Assembly (NCBI GenBank): GCA_039972875.1
Contig: JBDWMA010000012.1
Location: 134,673 to 198,672 of the forward strand
Reading direction: 5' to 3'
Length of the DNA: 64,000 nucleotides
DNA from: Pseudoruegeria sp039972875
GTDB taxonomy: Bacteria > Pseudomonadota > Alphaproteobacteria > Rhodobacterales > Rhodobacteraceae
The position numbers were made by a program, and so were the translations under genes. Below are positions 1 through 8,308 of this stretch, piece after piece (the first letter of the stretch is position 1; each line of letters opens with the position of its first letter). Under the pieces are notes generated by a model. The model saw only the letters and a program-made list of their open reading frames with translations. It was not told the DNA's origin and ran no database searches.

Positions 1-30
1 ACCCAAACTAGATTAGGTCGTTCAATTGGC

Positions 31-1611
31 TTAGTTCACGTTGTAGTATTCCAACGGAAACTCAAACGTTGGGTGCTGCACGACATCGATATTGTCAGCC
101 GCCCCCCAAACAAGCTGCTGAACATGAAGCGGCACAAGGCAGACGTTTTCAACCATCAACGCCATTGCGTCTTGCAACATCTTTTCACGAATTTTCGGAT
201 CCATTGTGTTGGCGGCTTCGGCGGCTAAGGCATCCGCTTCTGGGATTGAGCATCCAGAGATATTCCATGCACCCGTTCCGGCTTCTAAATCACGCGTGCC
301 AAGCACGTTTTGGAAAACGTTCAGACTATCCATGGTGGAGGGGGTCCAGCTTAGCAAAAAGAAGGATGTGCCAAAGTCAGGCGCAACAACTTTCGGGAAA
401 AACTGAGCCTTGGGTTGCGCGATCAAATTCACAGTAATTCCAACACGCGCCAGCAGACTAACCGCTGCCTGACAGATTTGCCCGTCATTGACATAACGAT
501 CTGTCGAGCAATCCATAGTCAGTTCAAACCCGTCCGGATAACCTGCCTCTGCCAAAAGGGACTTTGCTGTTTCGACGTTGTATTCCAGACGCGTCAGATC
601 AGGGTTATACCCATTCACCTTGTCCATGACGTATTGCGTTGCCAGTGTCGCCTGCCCTTGCATCACACGATCAATGATCGCTTGCGCATCAATTGCGTGG
701 GCAAACGCTTTTCGAACGCGTAGATCCAAGAATGGATTTCCCTCTACCGGGCTTTCGATGATTTGGTCCCGCCACTGATCCATACCAATGTACATGGTGC
801 GAGCCTCTGCGCTGGACACCACTTTGACACCTTCAGCAGCCTCAACACGAGGTATATCCTGCAACGGCAAGGGCATGACCATGTCAACTTCACCCGACAG
901 TAGCGCTGACACCAATGTGGCAGCGTTGTTGATTGGAGTGAACACCACCTCTGTCACATTACCAACTTCGCCCCAATAAGAGGTATTGACTGCAAGCGTC
1001 GTTTTCTCACCTTGAGCACGAGAAACCACAGTAAAGGGACCAGTGCCGTTTGCATTCGTCGCGCTAAACGCTTTTTCCTCGGCCTGAAGGTTAATAGGCT
1101 CTTGTGAGCCATTTGCGTCTGCCCATTGTTTATCAAGGATCATCAGATCCAATAGGTCATTTAACAGGATTGGGTTTGCCGCCTTGGTCTTAATCTCAAT
1201 CGTCATCTCGTCAATTGCCGAAAAACTTTCAACTGACGCAAGAACGTGTTTGAAATTGGAGGGTTCAGACAGTGCACGCTCCATACTGAAAATGACATCA
1301 TCAGCGGCAAAACTTGACCCATCATGAAAAGTCACATCCGGGCGCAATTTAAACTGCCAAGTGGTGGCATCGATCTGCTCCCAGCTTTCCGCGAGTTGGC
1401 CAGTGATCTCAAAGTTTCGATCCCGCGCGACAAGCCCTTCATACACATTGGCTAAAAAGTAGTTGGTAAAACTCTCATTATGGGAGTGAGGATCAAGGCT
1501 CGTGGCGTCTCCTTGTGAAGCAATGCGTATCGTTTCAGCCTGCGCGGATCCGGCCAAAGCCGTAGAAAGAGCCAAAACGGTTGCGATGGACGTCAGTGTC
1601 TTTTTGGACAT
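31..1611 (-). CDS. ABC transporter periplasmic substrate-binding protein (SBP_bac_5 type)
   Basis: The 526-aa product is a solute-binding protein of the dipeptide/oligopeptide/nickel class, which captures a ligand in the periplasm and hands it to an ABC permease. Residues 1-25 form a signal peptide ending in GSAQA. The mature part has the family's N-terminal pattern (SLDPHSHNESFTNYFLANVY) and full length. I chose the ATG at 1611 because AGGGGA lies 6 nt upstream; a longer reading to 1647 adds a basic stretch before the signal peptide. The permease and ATPase genes would lie beyond the left edge. The LysR gene directly upstream on the same strand may regulate it. The ligand cannot be read from sequence. 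Confidence 0.88.
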   Translation of the reverse strand: MSKKTLTSIATVLALSTALAGSAQAETIRIASQGDATSLDPHSHNESFTNYFLANVYEGLVARDRNFEITGQLAESWEQIDATTWQFKLRPDVTFHDGSSFAADDVIFSMERALSEPSNFKHVLASVESFSAIDEMTIEIKTKAANPILLNDLLDLMILDKQWADANGSQEPINLQAEEKAFSATNANGTGPFTVVSRAQGEKTTLAVNTSYWGEVGNVTEVVFTPINNAATLVSALLSGEVDMVMPLPLQDIPRVEAAEGVKVVSSAEARTMYIGMDQWRDQIIESPVEGNPFLDLRVRKAFAHAIDAQAIIDRVMQGQATLATQYVMDKVNGYNPDLTRLEYNVETAKSLLAEAGYPDGFELTMDCSTDRYVNDGQICQAAVSLLARVGITVNLIAQPKAQFFPKVVAPDFGTSFFLLSWTPSTMDSLNVFQNVLGTRDLEAGTGAWNISGCSIPEADALAAEAANTMDPKIREKMLQDAMALMVENVCLVPLHVQQLVWGAADNIDVVQHPTFEFPLEYYNVN

Positions 1612-1714
1612 TTGTGTTCCCCTGTTGCGTTCATTCCTGAAGACCACAAGATACAGACATTTTGATTGGGCGGAATTGCGCGGCAGAATCTTTAACGTTG
1701 CATCTGACGCAACA

Positions 1715-2671
1715 CTAAATTGTCTGCCTAAACGCGGCCATTGAGCGAATGACGTGATCCACTAACCGAGTTGCCCCTTCCGGCAAGCGCCGACCTGCCC
1801 GCGTGAAAACGGAAGCCTCTCCCTTGCTCAACTCAGGGATATTAAGCGATTTGGTGATGATTGTCTTATCTGCGATCTCTCTTGTGACAACAAAGGCAGG
1901 TAAAATTGTTGCCCCCAACCCCTCACGGACAAAGTTACGCAAAACAGCAAGGGAATTCGAATGAACGACTGCAGAAAGCCGCGCACCGTGAACGCCTTCT
2001 GCCGCACGGATCATGTCACCGACGCCAAATCCACTTTTTAAAAGCGCACAAGGCAGCTTCTCCAACTGCTCCATGGTGATTGGCTGAGGCATTTCTGCCC
2101 ATTGCGACGTTGGGCTAACCAACACTTCAAGGGGTTGTTTTACTTGGGCTGCCGTTCGTATGATGCGCTCTGGTCGCGCATTATAGGCAAGTCCAATATG
2201 TGCGCGATCAGTTCTCACGGCATGAAGCACCTGATCGGTTGAACCACTCAACAAATCATAGGTAAATCCCGGAAAGGCCGCCTTGTAGGACGTCAACGCA
2301 TTCCCGATGAAATCACTGATAAACCCATCCCCGACGGCGATGATCAACTCTCCCCTGCGCATCCCTGCAAGTTCATCAAACTCCGACAGCAACGTTTCCT
2401 GATCGCTTTGCTGACGCTTCAAATAAGTTTGTAATAAGCGCCCAGCCTCAGTGGGGTGCACGCCCCTTCTGCCCCGTTCGACTAGAACAATATTTAAGGA
2501 ATGTTCTAACGCTTTAATATGGCGGCTGATTGTGGAAGGCTCCAGCCCTAGCCTTTCCGCGCCAGAGCGAATGGACCCCTCCTCGCAGACGACTAAAAAA
2601 GAAGTAGCTTGAGCGGTCTCAATCTTAAACACTTTTGCAGGTAACCCTCTATCGATCAATTTTGCATTCAC
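1715..2671 (-). CDS. LysR-family transcriptional regulator
   Basis: The 318-aa protein has an N-terminal winged helix-turn-helix (about residues 17-75, with SGAERLGLEPSTISRHIKAL) followed by a LysR substrate-binding domain (about 105-300). LysR proteins usually bind DNA as tetramers and respond to a small-molecule effector. The start is a GTG at 2671. The gene lies about 100 bp upstream of the ABC binding-protein gene on the same strand, which suggests, but does not prove, local control of that transporter. The effector is unknown. Confidence 0.87.
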   Translation of the reverse strand: MNAKLIDRGLPAKVFKIETAQATSFLVVCEEGSIRSGAERLGLEPSTISRHIKALEHSLNIVLVERGRRGVHPTEAGRLLQTYLKRQQSDQETLLSEFDELAGMRRGELIIAVGDGFISDFIGNALTSYKAAFPGFTYDLLSGSTDQVLHAVRTDRAHIGLAYNARPERIIRTAAQVKQPLEVLVSPTSQWAEMPQPITMEQLEKLPCALLKSGFGVGDMIRAAEGVHGARLSAVVHSNSLAVLRNFVREGLGATILPAFVVTREIADKTIITKSLNIPELSKGEASVFTRAGRRLPEGATRLVDHVIRSMAAFRQTI

Positions 2672-2834
2672 TCACCTACTCTCGGATCAGCCCATCACCC
2701 CGTCCCATGGATAAAACTGTGAATGTTACGTTCTGAGTAAACATCAAAACCCGATACGTCTGCTGGAAATGCGACGCAAATTTAAAGGCAATGTCGTACG
2801 TTAGAACCGCGGCTCGTAGATCTGTGGAGTATTA

Positions 2835-3014
2835 ATGACACGACACAAAGGAACAATAAAAATCAGTCCAATCATGCCCAAAAGTCTAAACGGAAAACAT
2901 GGCAGGAAGAAATCCATCGTCAACCTGATCGTTAGCGTGCCCTTAACCAATGATCGAAAACCAGGAAATAGAGTTCCGCGATTATCTGAAATCTATACGG
3001 CATTAAAATTGTAA
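2835..3014 (+). CDS. Possible small basic protein, 59 aa
   Basis: This open frame begins with ATG at 2835, with GTGGAG 6 nt upstream, and stops at TAA 3012-3014, just before the 3' end of the oppositely oriented tRNA-Arg. The product would be strongly basic (for example GKHGRKKS in the middle) with no recognisable domain. It is the only coding candidate in the 2672-3016 gap. A chance frame of this length is quite possible, so the call is weak. Confidence 0.22.
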   Translation: MTRHKGTIKISPIMPKSLNGKHGRKKSIVNLIVSVPLTNDRKPGNRVPRLSEIYTALKL

Positions 3015-3016
3015 AA

Positions 3017-3093
3017 TGGTGCACCCAGAAGGATTCGAACCTTCGACCTTCGCCTTCGGAGGGCGACACTCTATCCAGCTGAGCTATGGGTGC
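3017..3093 (-). tRNA. tRNA-Arg (anticodon CCG)
   Basis: On the minus strand a full cloverleaf folds. The acceptor is GCACCCA with TGGGTGC, the D arm is GCTC...GAGT, and the anticodon stem TCGCC/GGCGA encloses loop CTCCGAA (anticodon CCG, reading CGG). The T arm is GAAGG-TTCGAAT-CCTTC and a genomic CCA end is present. The length is 77 nt. Confidence 0.97.
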
Positions 3094-3104
3094 ATCCTGA
3101 CCTG

Positions 3105-3133
3105 TCTATAGGCCGTTCCTAAATTATCCGCAA
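3105..3133 (-). promoter_or_regulatory. Promoter of tRNA-Arg
   Basis: Reading the minus strand, a -35 box TTGCGG (3128-3133) is followed by a 17-nt spacer and a -10 box TATAGA (3105-3110), 11 nt upstream of the tRNA 5' end. Spacing and sequence suit a housekeeping sigma factor. Confidence 0.65.
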
Positions 3134-3187
3134 TTGTAAATCGACTTCGAATTCACAAGAAACTGAATACCGACAAAGGTCTTATTA

Positions 3188-3222
3188 AAGGGAAAGGCCC
3201 GACATACTCCGAGCCTCTTTCC
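3188..3222 (-). terminator. Probable terminator of the suf operon
   Basis: On the minus strand, GGAAAGAGGC and GCCTTTCC pair with one bulge, followed by CTTTAAT, about 55 bp after the sufS stop. The stem is imperfect and the T-run short. Confidence 0.4.
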
Positions 3223-3276
3223 ATATTATTATGGATGGGTCCTGCGCATCCTAATTAAAAAACTGAAACAGTCAGC

Positions 3277-4497
3277 TTAGGCAAATAATTCGTGGCATAG
3301 CTCTAGCGCATCAACCAGTGCATCAACTTCGGACTCTTTATTGTACAATCCAAAAGACGCACGGGCCGTAGCCGAAACCCCCAAGAATTCCATTAGTGGC
3401 TGCGCACAATGGTGACCAGCCCGGATGGCAACACCGCGTTTATCCAAAACCGTTGATAGGTCATGGGCATGGGCTGCCCCATCAAGCGTAAAAGAAAAAA
3501 TCGCACCTTTGGTTTCCGACGTTCCTTGAACGGTCAACCAATTCAAACCATCCAACCGTTTCCGTGCGTAATTTCGCAGATTTCTCTCGTGCGCGGCGAT
3601 ATTATCCATGCCCAGTGACATCATATAATCAAGCGCAACACCCATGCCGATGGTCTGAACGATACCGGGTGTACCCGCCTCAAACATCATAGGCGGATCA
3701 TTATAGCTAACGGTATCACGACCAACTTCACGGATCATGTCGCCACCGCCCATAAAGGGACGCATTTCTTTCATACGTTCGGATTTAATATGGATCGCAC
3801 CAGATCCAGAGGGACCATATAATTTGTGCCCGGTAATCGCATAAAAATCAGCGCCGATATCCTGAACATCAACGGACATATGCACCGTCGCCTGTGATCC
3901 ATCGACCAAGACGGCAACCCCTTTGTCATGAGCAGCGGCCGCAATTGATTTCACATCAACTACGGTACCTAACACATTGGACATATGAGTAATTGCGACA
4001 AGTTTTGTTTTAGGGCCGATCGCATCAATGACTTTTTGCGGATCAAGATCCCCTCGGGAATCCACATCTACCCATTTCAGAACGATGCCCATGCGTTCGC
4101 GCAAAAAATGCCACGGGATAATATTGGCATGATGCTCCATGACGCTTAGCACAATTTCATCACCGGATTGCAAATTGTTCATCGCCCACCCGTAGGCAAC
4201 AAGGTTGATACCCTCCGTCGTTCCCGAGGTGAATACGATCTCATCCTCATGGGGGGCATTCAAAAATTCTGCGACTGTTCCGCGAACGGATTCATATTTA
4301 TCCGTCGCTAGGTTCGAAAGAAAATGCAGCCCTCTATGAACATTTGAATATTCTTCTGCATAGCCACGCGTAATGGCATCAATTACCACCTGAGGTTTTT
4401 GAGCGGAAGCACCATTATCTAGATAAATCAAAGGCTTACCATTCACCTCTCGGGACAATATCGGAAAATCTGTGCGGATTTTGTTTACATCATACAT
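3277..4497 (-). CDS. sufS: Cysteine desulfurase SufS
   Basis: A 406-aa PLP enzyme that takes sulfur from cysteine as a persulfide for Fe-S cluster assembly on SufBCD. The PLP lysine is K225 in ITGHKLYGPSG. The persulfide cysteine is C364 in RAGHHCAQPLM, a short active-site loop typical of group II (SufS/CsdA) desulfurases. The length is normal for the family. It is the last gene of the suf operon, one base downstream of a Yip1-like gene, so translation is probably coupled. The sulfur acceptor SufE is not in this window. Confidence 0.96.
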   Translation of the reverse strand: MYDVNKIRTDFPILSREVNGKPLIYLDNGASAQKPQVVIDAITRGYAEEYSNVHRGLHFLSNLATDKYESVRGTVAEFLNAPHEDEIVFTSGTTEGINLVAYGWAMNNLQSGDEIVLSVMEHHANIIPWHFLRERMGIVLKWVDVDSRGDLDPQKVIDAIGPKTKLVAITHMSNVLGTVVDVKSIAAAAHDKGVAVLVDGSQATVHMSVDVQDIGADFYAITGHKLYGPSGSGAIHIKSERMKEMRPFMGGGDMIREVGRDTVSYNDPPMMFEAGTPGIVQTIGMGVALDYMMSLGMDNIAAHERNLRNYARKRLDGLNWLTVQGTSETKGAIFSFTLDGAAHAHDLSTVLDKRGVAIRAGHHCAQPLMEFLGVSATARASFGLYNKESEVDALVDALELCHELFA

Positions 4498-4498
4498 C

Positions 4499-5077
4499 TC
4501 AAAAACCTCCGCTCAATCCAATGAGCGTCAAGAGAATAGTCAGACCAAAGACAATGCCAAACATTGAGGCAATGACCATGAAAAAGACTTTTAAGGGGGA
4601 CTGAAACCCATGCACCTCGGTGATAAAATTGGTCAGCAACCAAAACATCACCGCAAACGCAACCAAACCAAGCATATCGGCCAGAGGGGGAAGCAGAATG
4701 GTCGCAATAATCTGAACCACCTGAAGCAACATCATGATCGCTTGCAACCAAATGACGGTTAAAAGCACTTCATCCATGGTGCCCTTCCCATCAAAGGCCC
4801 GCCCGATCCAATAGATGCCCATGATCATTATGAACATCGAACCGGAAAGGATCATTGCGAGGGAAAACGGCGTTGGAAACACGCTCATCGCGGCATCAAT
4901 TTCGACCGGTGCGGCCCACAACGTCAAAAAGGCCAGCAAAACACTCAGAACAATGACCAATACGATCATAGGTATGAGCGTGGCCCTCGGAACATTTATG
5001 TCCAAAACTCTACGCAACCCCTCTTTGGGGTTTCGCAAACTTAAAACAGCCATTTCGATCAAAGGTACTAGGGTCAT
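4499..5077 (-). CDS. Yip1-like integral membrane protein
   Basis: The 192-aa product has about five hydrophobic helices and an N-terminal cytosolic stretch that includes SLRNPKEGLRRVLDINVPR, like bacterial Yip1-domain (PF04893-type) proteins. It lies between sufD and sufS, 12 bp after a second protein of the same kind and 1 bp before sufS. A Yip1-type protein has no defined role in Fe-S biogenesis. Its place in the operon suggests co-expression under iron or Fe-S control. The family assignment comes from topology and is moderate. Confidence 0.72.
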   Translation of the reverse strand: MTLVPLIEMAVLSLRNPKEGLRRVLDINVPRATLIPMIVLVIVLSVLLAFLTLWAAPVEIDAAMSVFPTPFSLAMILSGSMFIMIMGIYWIGRAFDGKGTMDEVLLTVIWLQAIMMLLQVVQIIATILLPPLADMLGLVAFAVMFWLLTNFITEVHGFQSPLKVFFMVIASMFGIVFGLTILLTLIGLSGGF

Positions 5078-5089
5078 TCAAACAGCTCT

Positions 5090-5605
5090 TTAAGCGGGGG
5101 TTTCCAGTGGCGGGGCCATGGGGCCTTTTTCCGCTTCTATCAGCCCAAGGATCCAGACAATCAAGAACATAATACCAACCAGCGCGGCGACCAGCGATTC
5201 CGCTTGCCCTGCCCCGATAAACCCGGCGACCAATCCGCGCAGCAGAACCAATGGTGACACAACCAGAAGCGCCCAAAACAACGCAATCCGCGCCCGAAGC
5301 CAGGTACCACGTCCGCCAAATAGTTTAGACACAAGCCGGCTAATCGCCGCCAGTGCATAAAAGAACAACGGCGCAAAAAAGACCCCCCCCACAAACGCGC
5401 CAACGGCACGCGTGGTGAATTCAGGTCCGTCCGGCATAAGGTAAACAGCCCGCGACAAAGCCGGTAACTGTGCAATAAAGAACAGAAAACAGGCAATCAT
5501 CACATAGGCCAACGCCTGTTCTTCTCCTACACCCGCCCTAAATTGACGCCGCAACACTTTGCGCGGCGCCACATAACTGCGGACGATATCGGACGATACC
5601 GGCAT
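5090..5605 (-). CDS. Yip1-like integral membrane protein (second copy type)
   Basis: The 171-aa product starts with a basic cytosolic segment (SYVAPRKVLRRQF) and has about four to five membrane helices. It begins 2 bp after the sufD stop and ends 12 bp before the other Yip1-like gene, so both are clearly cotranscribed with suf. The two proteins are similar in size and topology but only weakly alike in sequence. They may form a membrane pair. Function unknown. Confidence 0.7.
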   Translation of the reverse strand: MPVSSDIVRSYVAPRKVLRRQFRAGVGEEQALAYVMIACFLFFIAQLPALSRAVYLMPDGPEFTTRAVGAFVGGVFFAPLFFYALAAISRLVSKLFGGRGTWLRARIALFWALLVVSPLVLLRGLVAGFIGAGQAESLVAALVGIMFLIVWILGLIEAEKGPMAPPLETPA

Positions 5606-5607
5606 TT

Positions 5608-6894
5608 TTAGCCTCGCCGCCGGCTGAGCCAGCCTTCAAGCCGCGTCAAAATGCACCCACCGACTTCTTCGCTTTCGATCTCTTCGATGGCTTCGGCAAG
5701 AAACGCGAGAACCAACAAATCCTGCGCATCTGACTCCGGCACCCCACGAGAGCGCAAATAGAACAACGCTTCGTCATCGATGGCACCCGTCGTGGAGCCG
5801 TGGGAACAGGCAACATCATCTGCATAGATCTCTAGCTCAGGCTTTGCATAGAATTGGCTGTCGCCATCCAACAATAGCGCCTGACTGATCTGATACCCAT
5901 CGGTTTTCTGAGCATCTGGCTGCACCAGAATTTTGCCCTGAAACACGCCTGTAGCACCATTTCGCAATACTTTTTTAAAGACCTGACGACTTTCACAGTT
6001 TACCGCATCATGGGTAATGAAAACTGTGTCATCATGATGAAAATCCCCATCACCAACAGCCGCTCCGGCGACGTGTGCTTTGGTCTCATCGCCCTGAATG
6101 TCGAGAATAACTTCATTCCGGGTCAGGACTCCGTTTGCGGTCAGGGTGAAGCTTTTGAACGTGCTCTCAGCTGCTAAGCGCGCGAACATATGCGTAACGG
6201 CCTGACGTTCATGGTCACGCCCCTGCGCCCGTACATGGTGAAAACGGGCGCCTTCAGCGACGTCTATTTCCATAACTTTATTGAATCGCGCCGCGGCTGG
6301 ACCATTTTCAAGCACCGTGATCTCTGCACCCGCTTCGACCTTGATGACATGATGCAGGATCGCATCAGACGTTTCATCACAATGAAGATACATCAAAGAC
6401 ACTGGTTTGCTGACTTTACCCGTCACTCGCAGTAAAACACCATCCGTCGCGAACGCCGTATTTAGGGCCGCAAGGGGACGTTCCACCGGGGATTGGCCAT
6501 CTGTTTCCAAAACGCCATATAAATCTTTGGCCCAATGGATATCCGTGTTTGCTGCCAAAGAAAGGCGATCAATTTCCACCCCTTCGAGGGACAAATCATC
6601 AGACGCTTCAGCATCAAAAACACCATCAACGAACACGATTTTCAATCGGTCGATTTCGTCAAAAATCGGAGTTTCACCGTGTTCAAAAACGATTGCCGAC
6701 TTCGCCATTGGAGCCGTCAACAAATCCGGACGGGTGTATTTCCAATACTCATCCCGACGTACAGGAACGCCCATCGCATTAAGCCGCGAGAGGCCATTCT
6801 GACGGGCCTCATCAGTCCAACCGGACGCACCCGGCAACGACAGACCGGCAATCCGGGCCGCTGTTGCGTCCTGTTTTGCGTTTGCCAGAGCCAT
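5608..6894 (-). CDS. sufD: Fe-S cluster assembly scaffold subunit SufD
   Basis: The 428-aa product is the SufD partner of the cytosolic SufBC2D scaffold complex. Its C-terminal half has the beta-helix core with the conserved DDVACSHGSTTGAID segment and the terminal FYLRSRGVPESDAQ region shared with SufB. Its start codon overlaps the sufC stop (TAATG), so translation is probably coupled. Length is normal for the family. Confidence 0.95.
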   Translation of the reverse strand: MALANAKQDATAARIAGLSLPGASGWTDEARQNGLSRLNAMGVPVRRDEYWKYTRPDLLTAPMAKSAIVFEHGETPIFDEIDRLKIVFVDGVFDAEASDDLSLEGVEIDRLSLAANTDIHWAKDLYGVLETDGQSPVERPLAALNTAFATDGVLLRVTGKVSKPVSLMYLHCDETSDAILHHVIKVEAGAEITVLENGPAAARFNKVMEIDVAEGARFHHVRAQGRDHERQAVTHMFARLAAESTFKSFTLTANGVLTRNEVILDIQGDETKAHVAGAAVGDGDFHHDDTVFITHDAVNCESRQVFKKVLRNGATGVFQGKILVQPDAQKTDGYQISQALLLDGDSQFYAKPELEIYADDVACSHGSTTGAIDDEALFYLRSRGVPESDAQDLLVLAFLAEAIEEIESEEVGGCILTRLEGWLSRRRG

Positions 6895-7649
6895 TACACG
6901 ACCTCCGCCAGAATATCGGCATACCCATTGTTTTCAACTTCGAGTGCCAGATCAGGACCGCCTGTTTTCACAATACGCCCATTGGCCATGATGTGAACGA
7001 CGTCAGGTTTAATATGGTCCAGAAGTCGTTGATAATGCGTAATAACAAGGAAAGACCGCCCCTCATCGCGCAGCGCATTCACACCTTCGGCAACCAATTT
7101 CATCGCATCCACATCCAGACCGGAATCTGTTTCATCAAGGATGCACATTTTTGGTTCAAGCATGGCCATCTGTAAAATTTCGTTCCGTTTCTTTTCACCA
7201 CCAGAAAAACCGACATTGACTGGACGCTTTAGCATGTCGGCGTTGATTTTCAGGCTCTTGGCTTTTTCACGGACGACTTTAAGAAAATCGCCTGCAGACA
7301 GTTCGTCCTCTCCACGGGCTTTACGCTGGGAATTCACAGCCGTCCGAAGAAATGTCATGTTACCCACACCTGGGATCTCAACCGGATACTGGAACGCAAG
7401 AAACAGGCCTGCTGCGGCACGTTCTTCTGGATCCAACTCTAGGATTTCTTCACCCTCAAGTGTTGCGGACCCTTCTGACACCTTATAGCCGTCACGACCC
7501 GATAGAACATATGATAGTGTGGATTTACCGGACCCGTTTGGTCCCATAATCGCATGGACCTTACCGGCTTCTATAGAGAGATTAACCCCTTTCAGGATTT
7601 GTTTCTCTTCTTCTTCAAGTTTGACATGCAGGTTGTTGATTTCCAACAT
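6894..7649 (-). CDS. sufC: Fe-S cluster assembly ATPase SufC
   Basis: A 251-aa ABC-type ATPase of the SufBCD scaffold. It has Walker A (MGPNGSGKST, near residue 35), the signature VGFSGGEKKR, Walker B (MCILDETDSGLD) and the switch histidine in LVITHYQRLLD. The divergent signature with acidic and lysine residues is typical of SufC. GAGGA lies upstream of the ATG. The gene is followed directly by sufD. Confidence 0.97.
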   Translation of the reverse strand: MLEINNLHVKLEEEEKQILKGVNLSIEAGKVHAIMGPNGSGKSTLSYVLSGRDGYKVSEGSATLEGEEILELDPEERAAAGLFLAFQYPVEIPGVGNMTFLRTAVNSQRKARGEDELSAGDFLKVVREKAKSLKINADMLKRPVNVGFSGGEKKRNEILQMAMLEPKMCILDETDSGLDVDAMKLVAEGVNALRDEGRSFLVITHYQRLLDHIKPDVVHIMANGRIVKTGGPDLALEVENNGYADILAEVV

Positions 7650-7731
7650 TTATATGTTCCTCTTATCAGGCGATACATTGACCACCGACATTTCTATCTG
7701 TGACCCATATTCGGGTCGTTATTCTGTGGTT

Positions 7732-8046
7732 CTAGGACAGCGTAACCGCCGTCCCCGAAGCCGAAACCATCAGCATTGAATCGCCAACGACCTCATAATC
7801 CAAATCCACACCAACCACCGCGTTCGCCCCTATGGCTACTGCGCGTTCTTCTAGCTCTGCCAAGGCTGTTTCGCGGGCGTCTTGTAGCTTGCTTTCATAC
7901 GCACCGGACCGCCCGCCCACGATATCTGTAACAGATGCAAAAAAATCCCGTACCACATTGGCTCCCATAATCGCTTCTCCGACGACGATGCCGTGATACG
8001 AGGTTATGCGGTGTCCTTCGATGCTTTGTGTCGTTGTGACGATCAT
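7732..8046 (-). CDS. YbjQ/UPF0145-family protein
   Basis: A 104-aa protein of the YbjQ family, small proteins that assemble into rings and whose function is not settled. Family marks include the early VTTTQSIEGHRI, YHGIVVGEAIMGANVVRDFF and the ANAVVGVDLDYEV stretch. I prefer the ATG at 8046, because starting at 8073 adds a charged nonapeptide not typical of the family. It lies between a small membrane gene and sufC, all in the suf transcription unit. Confidence 0.82.
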   Translation of the reverse strand: MIVTTTQSIEGHRITSYHGIVVGEAIMGANVVRDFFASVTDIVGGRSGAYESKLQDARETALAELEERAVAIGANAVVGVDLDYEVVGDSMLMVSASGTAVTLS

Positions 8047-8077
8047 GCTTTTAAGGCCCTTGTCTTTATCCAAAGTT

Positions 8078-8260
8078 CTAACGATTCCGCGTTACGATCT
8101 GCGCAAACAGGCTCCCCAGAAACCCCGATGTTCCCGCACCAGCCAACAAGAATACGACACTCATTGTTGGCAGCACGATGTTCAAAAAAATTGCAAACAC
8201 GGCACAAAACGAACCTGTAAGCACCGCTGAAAGCAGAGATATTTTATTCTGACGGGACAT
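8078..8260 (-). CDS. Small membrane protein, 60 aa, in the suf operon
   Basis: The 60-aa product has two hydrophobic segments (about residues 9-31 and 34-55) and basic ends, so a two-helix inner-membrane hairpin is likely. A clear ribosome site (AGGAG, 9 nt before the ATG) supports translation. It lies between sufB and the ybjQ-like gene in the same direction. No known family recognised. Confidence 0.7.
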   Translation of the reverse strand: MSRQNKISLLSAVLTGSFCAVFAIFLNIVLPTMSVVFLLAGAGTSGFLGSLFAQIVTRNR

Positions 8261-8308
8261 CTTCGACTTCTCCTGTGAACTGACAAAACACGAAGTTTCG
8301 AGGCTGGT

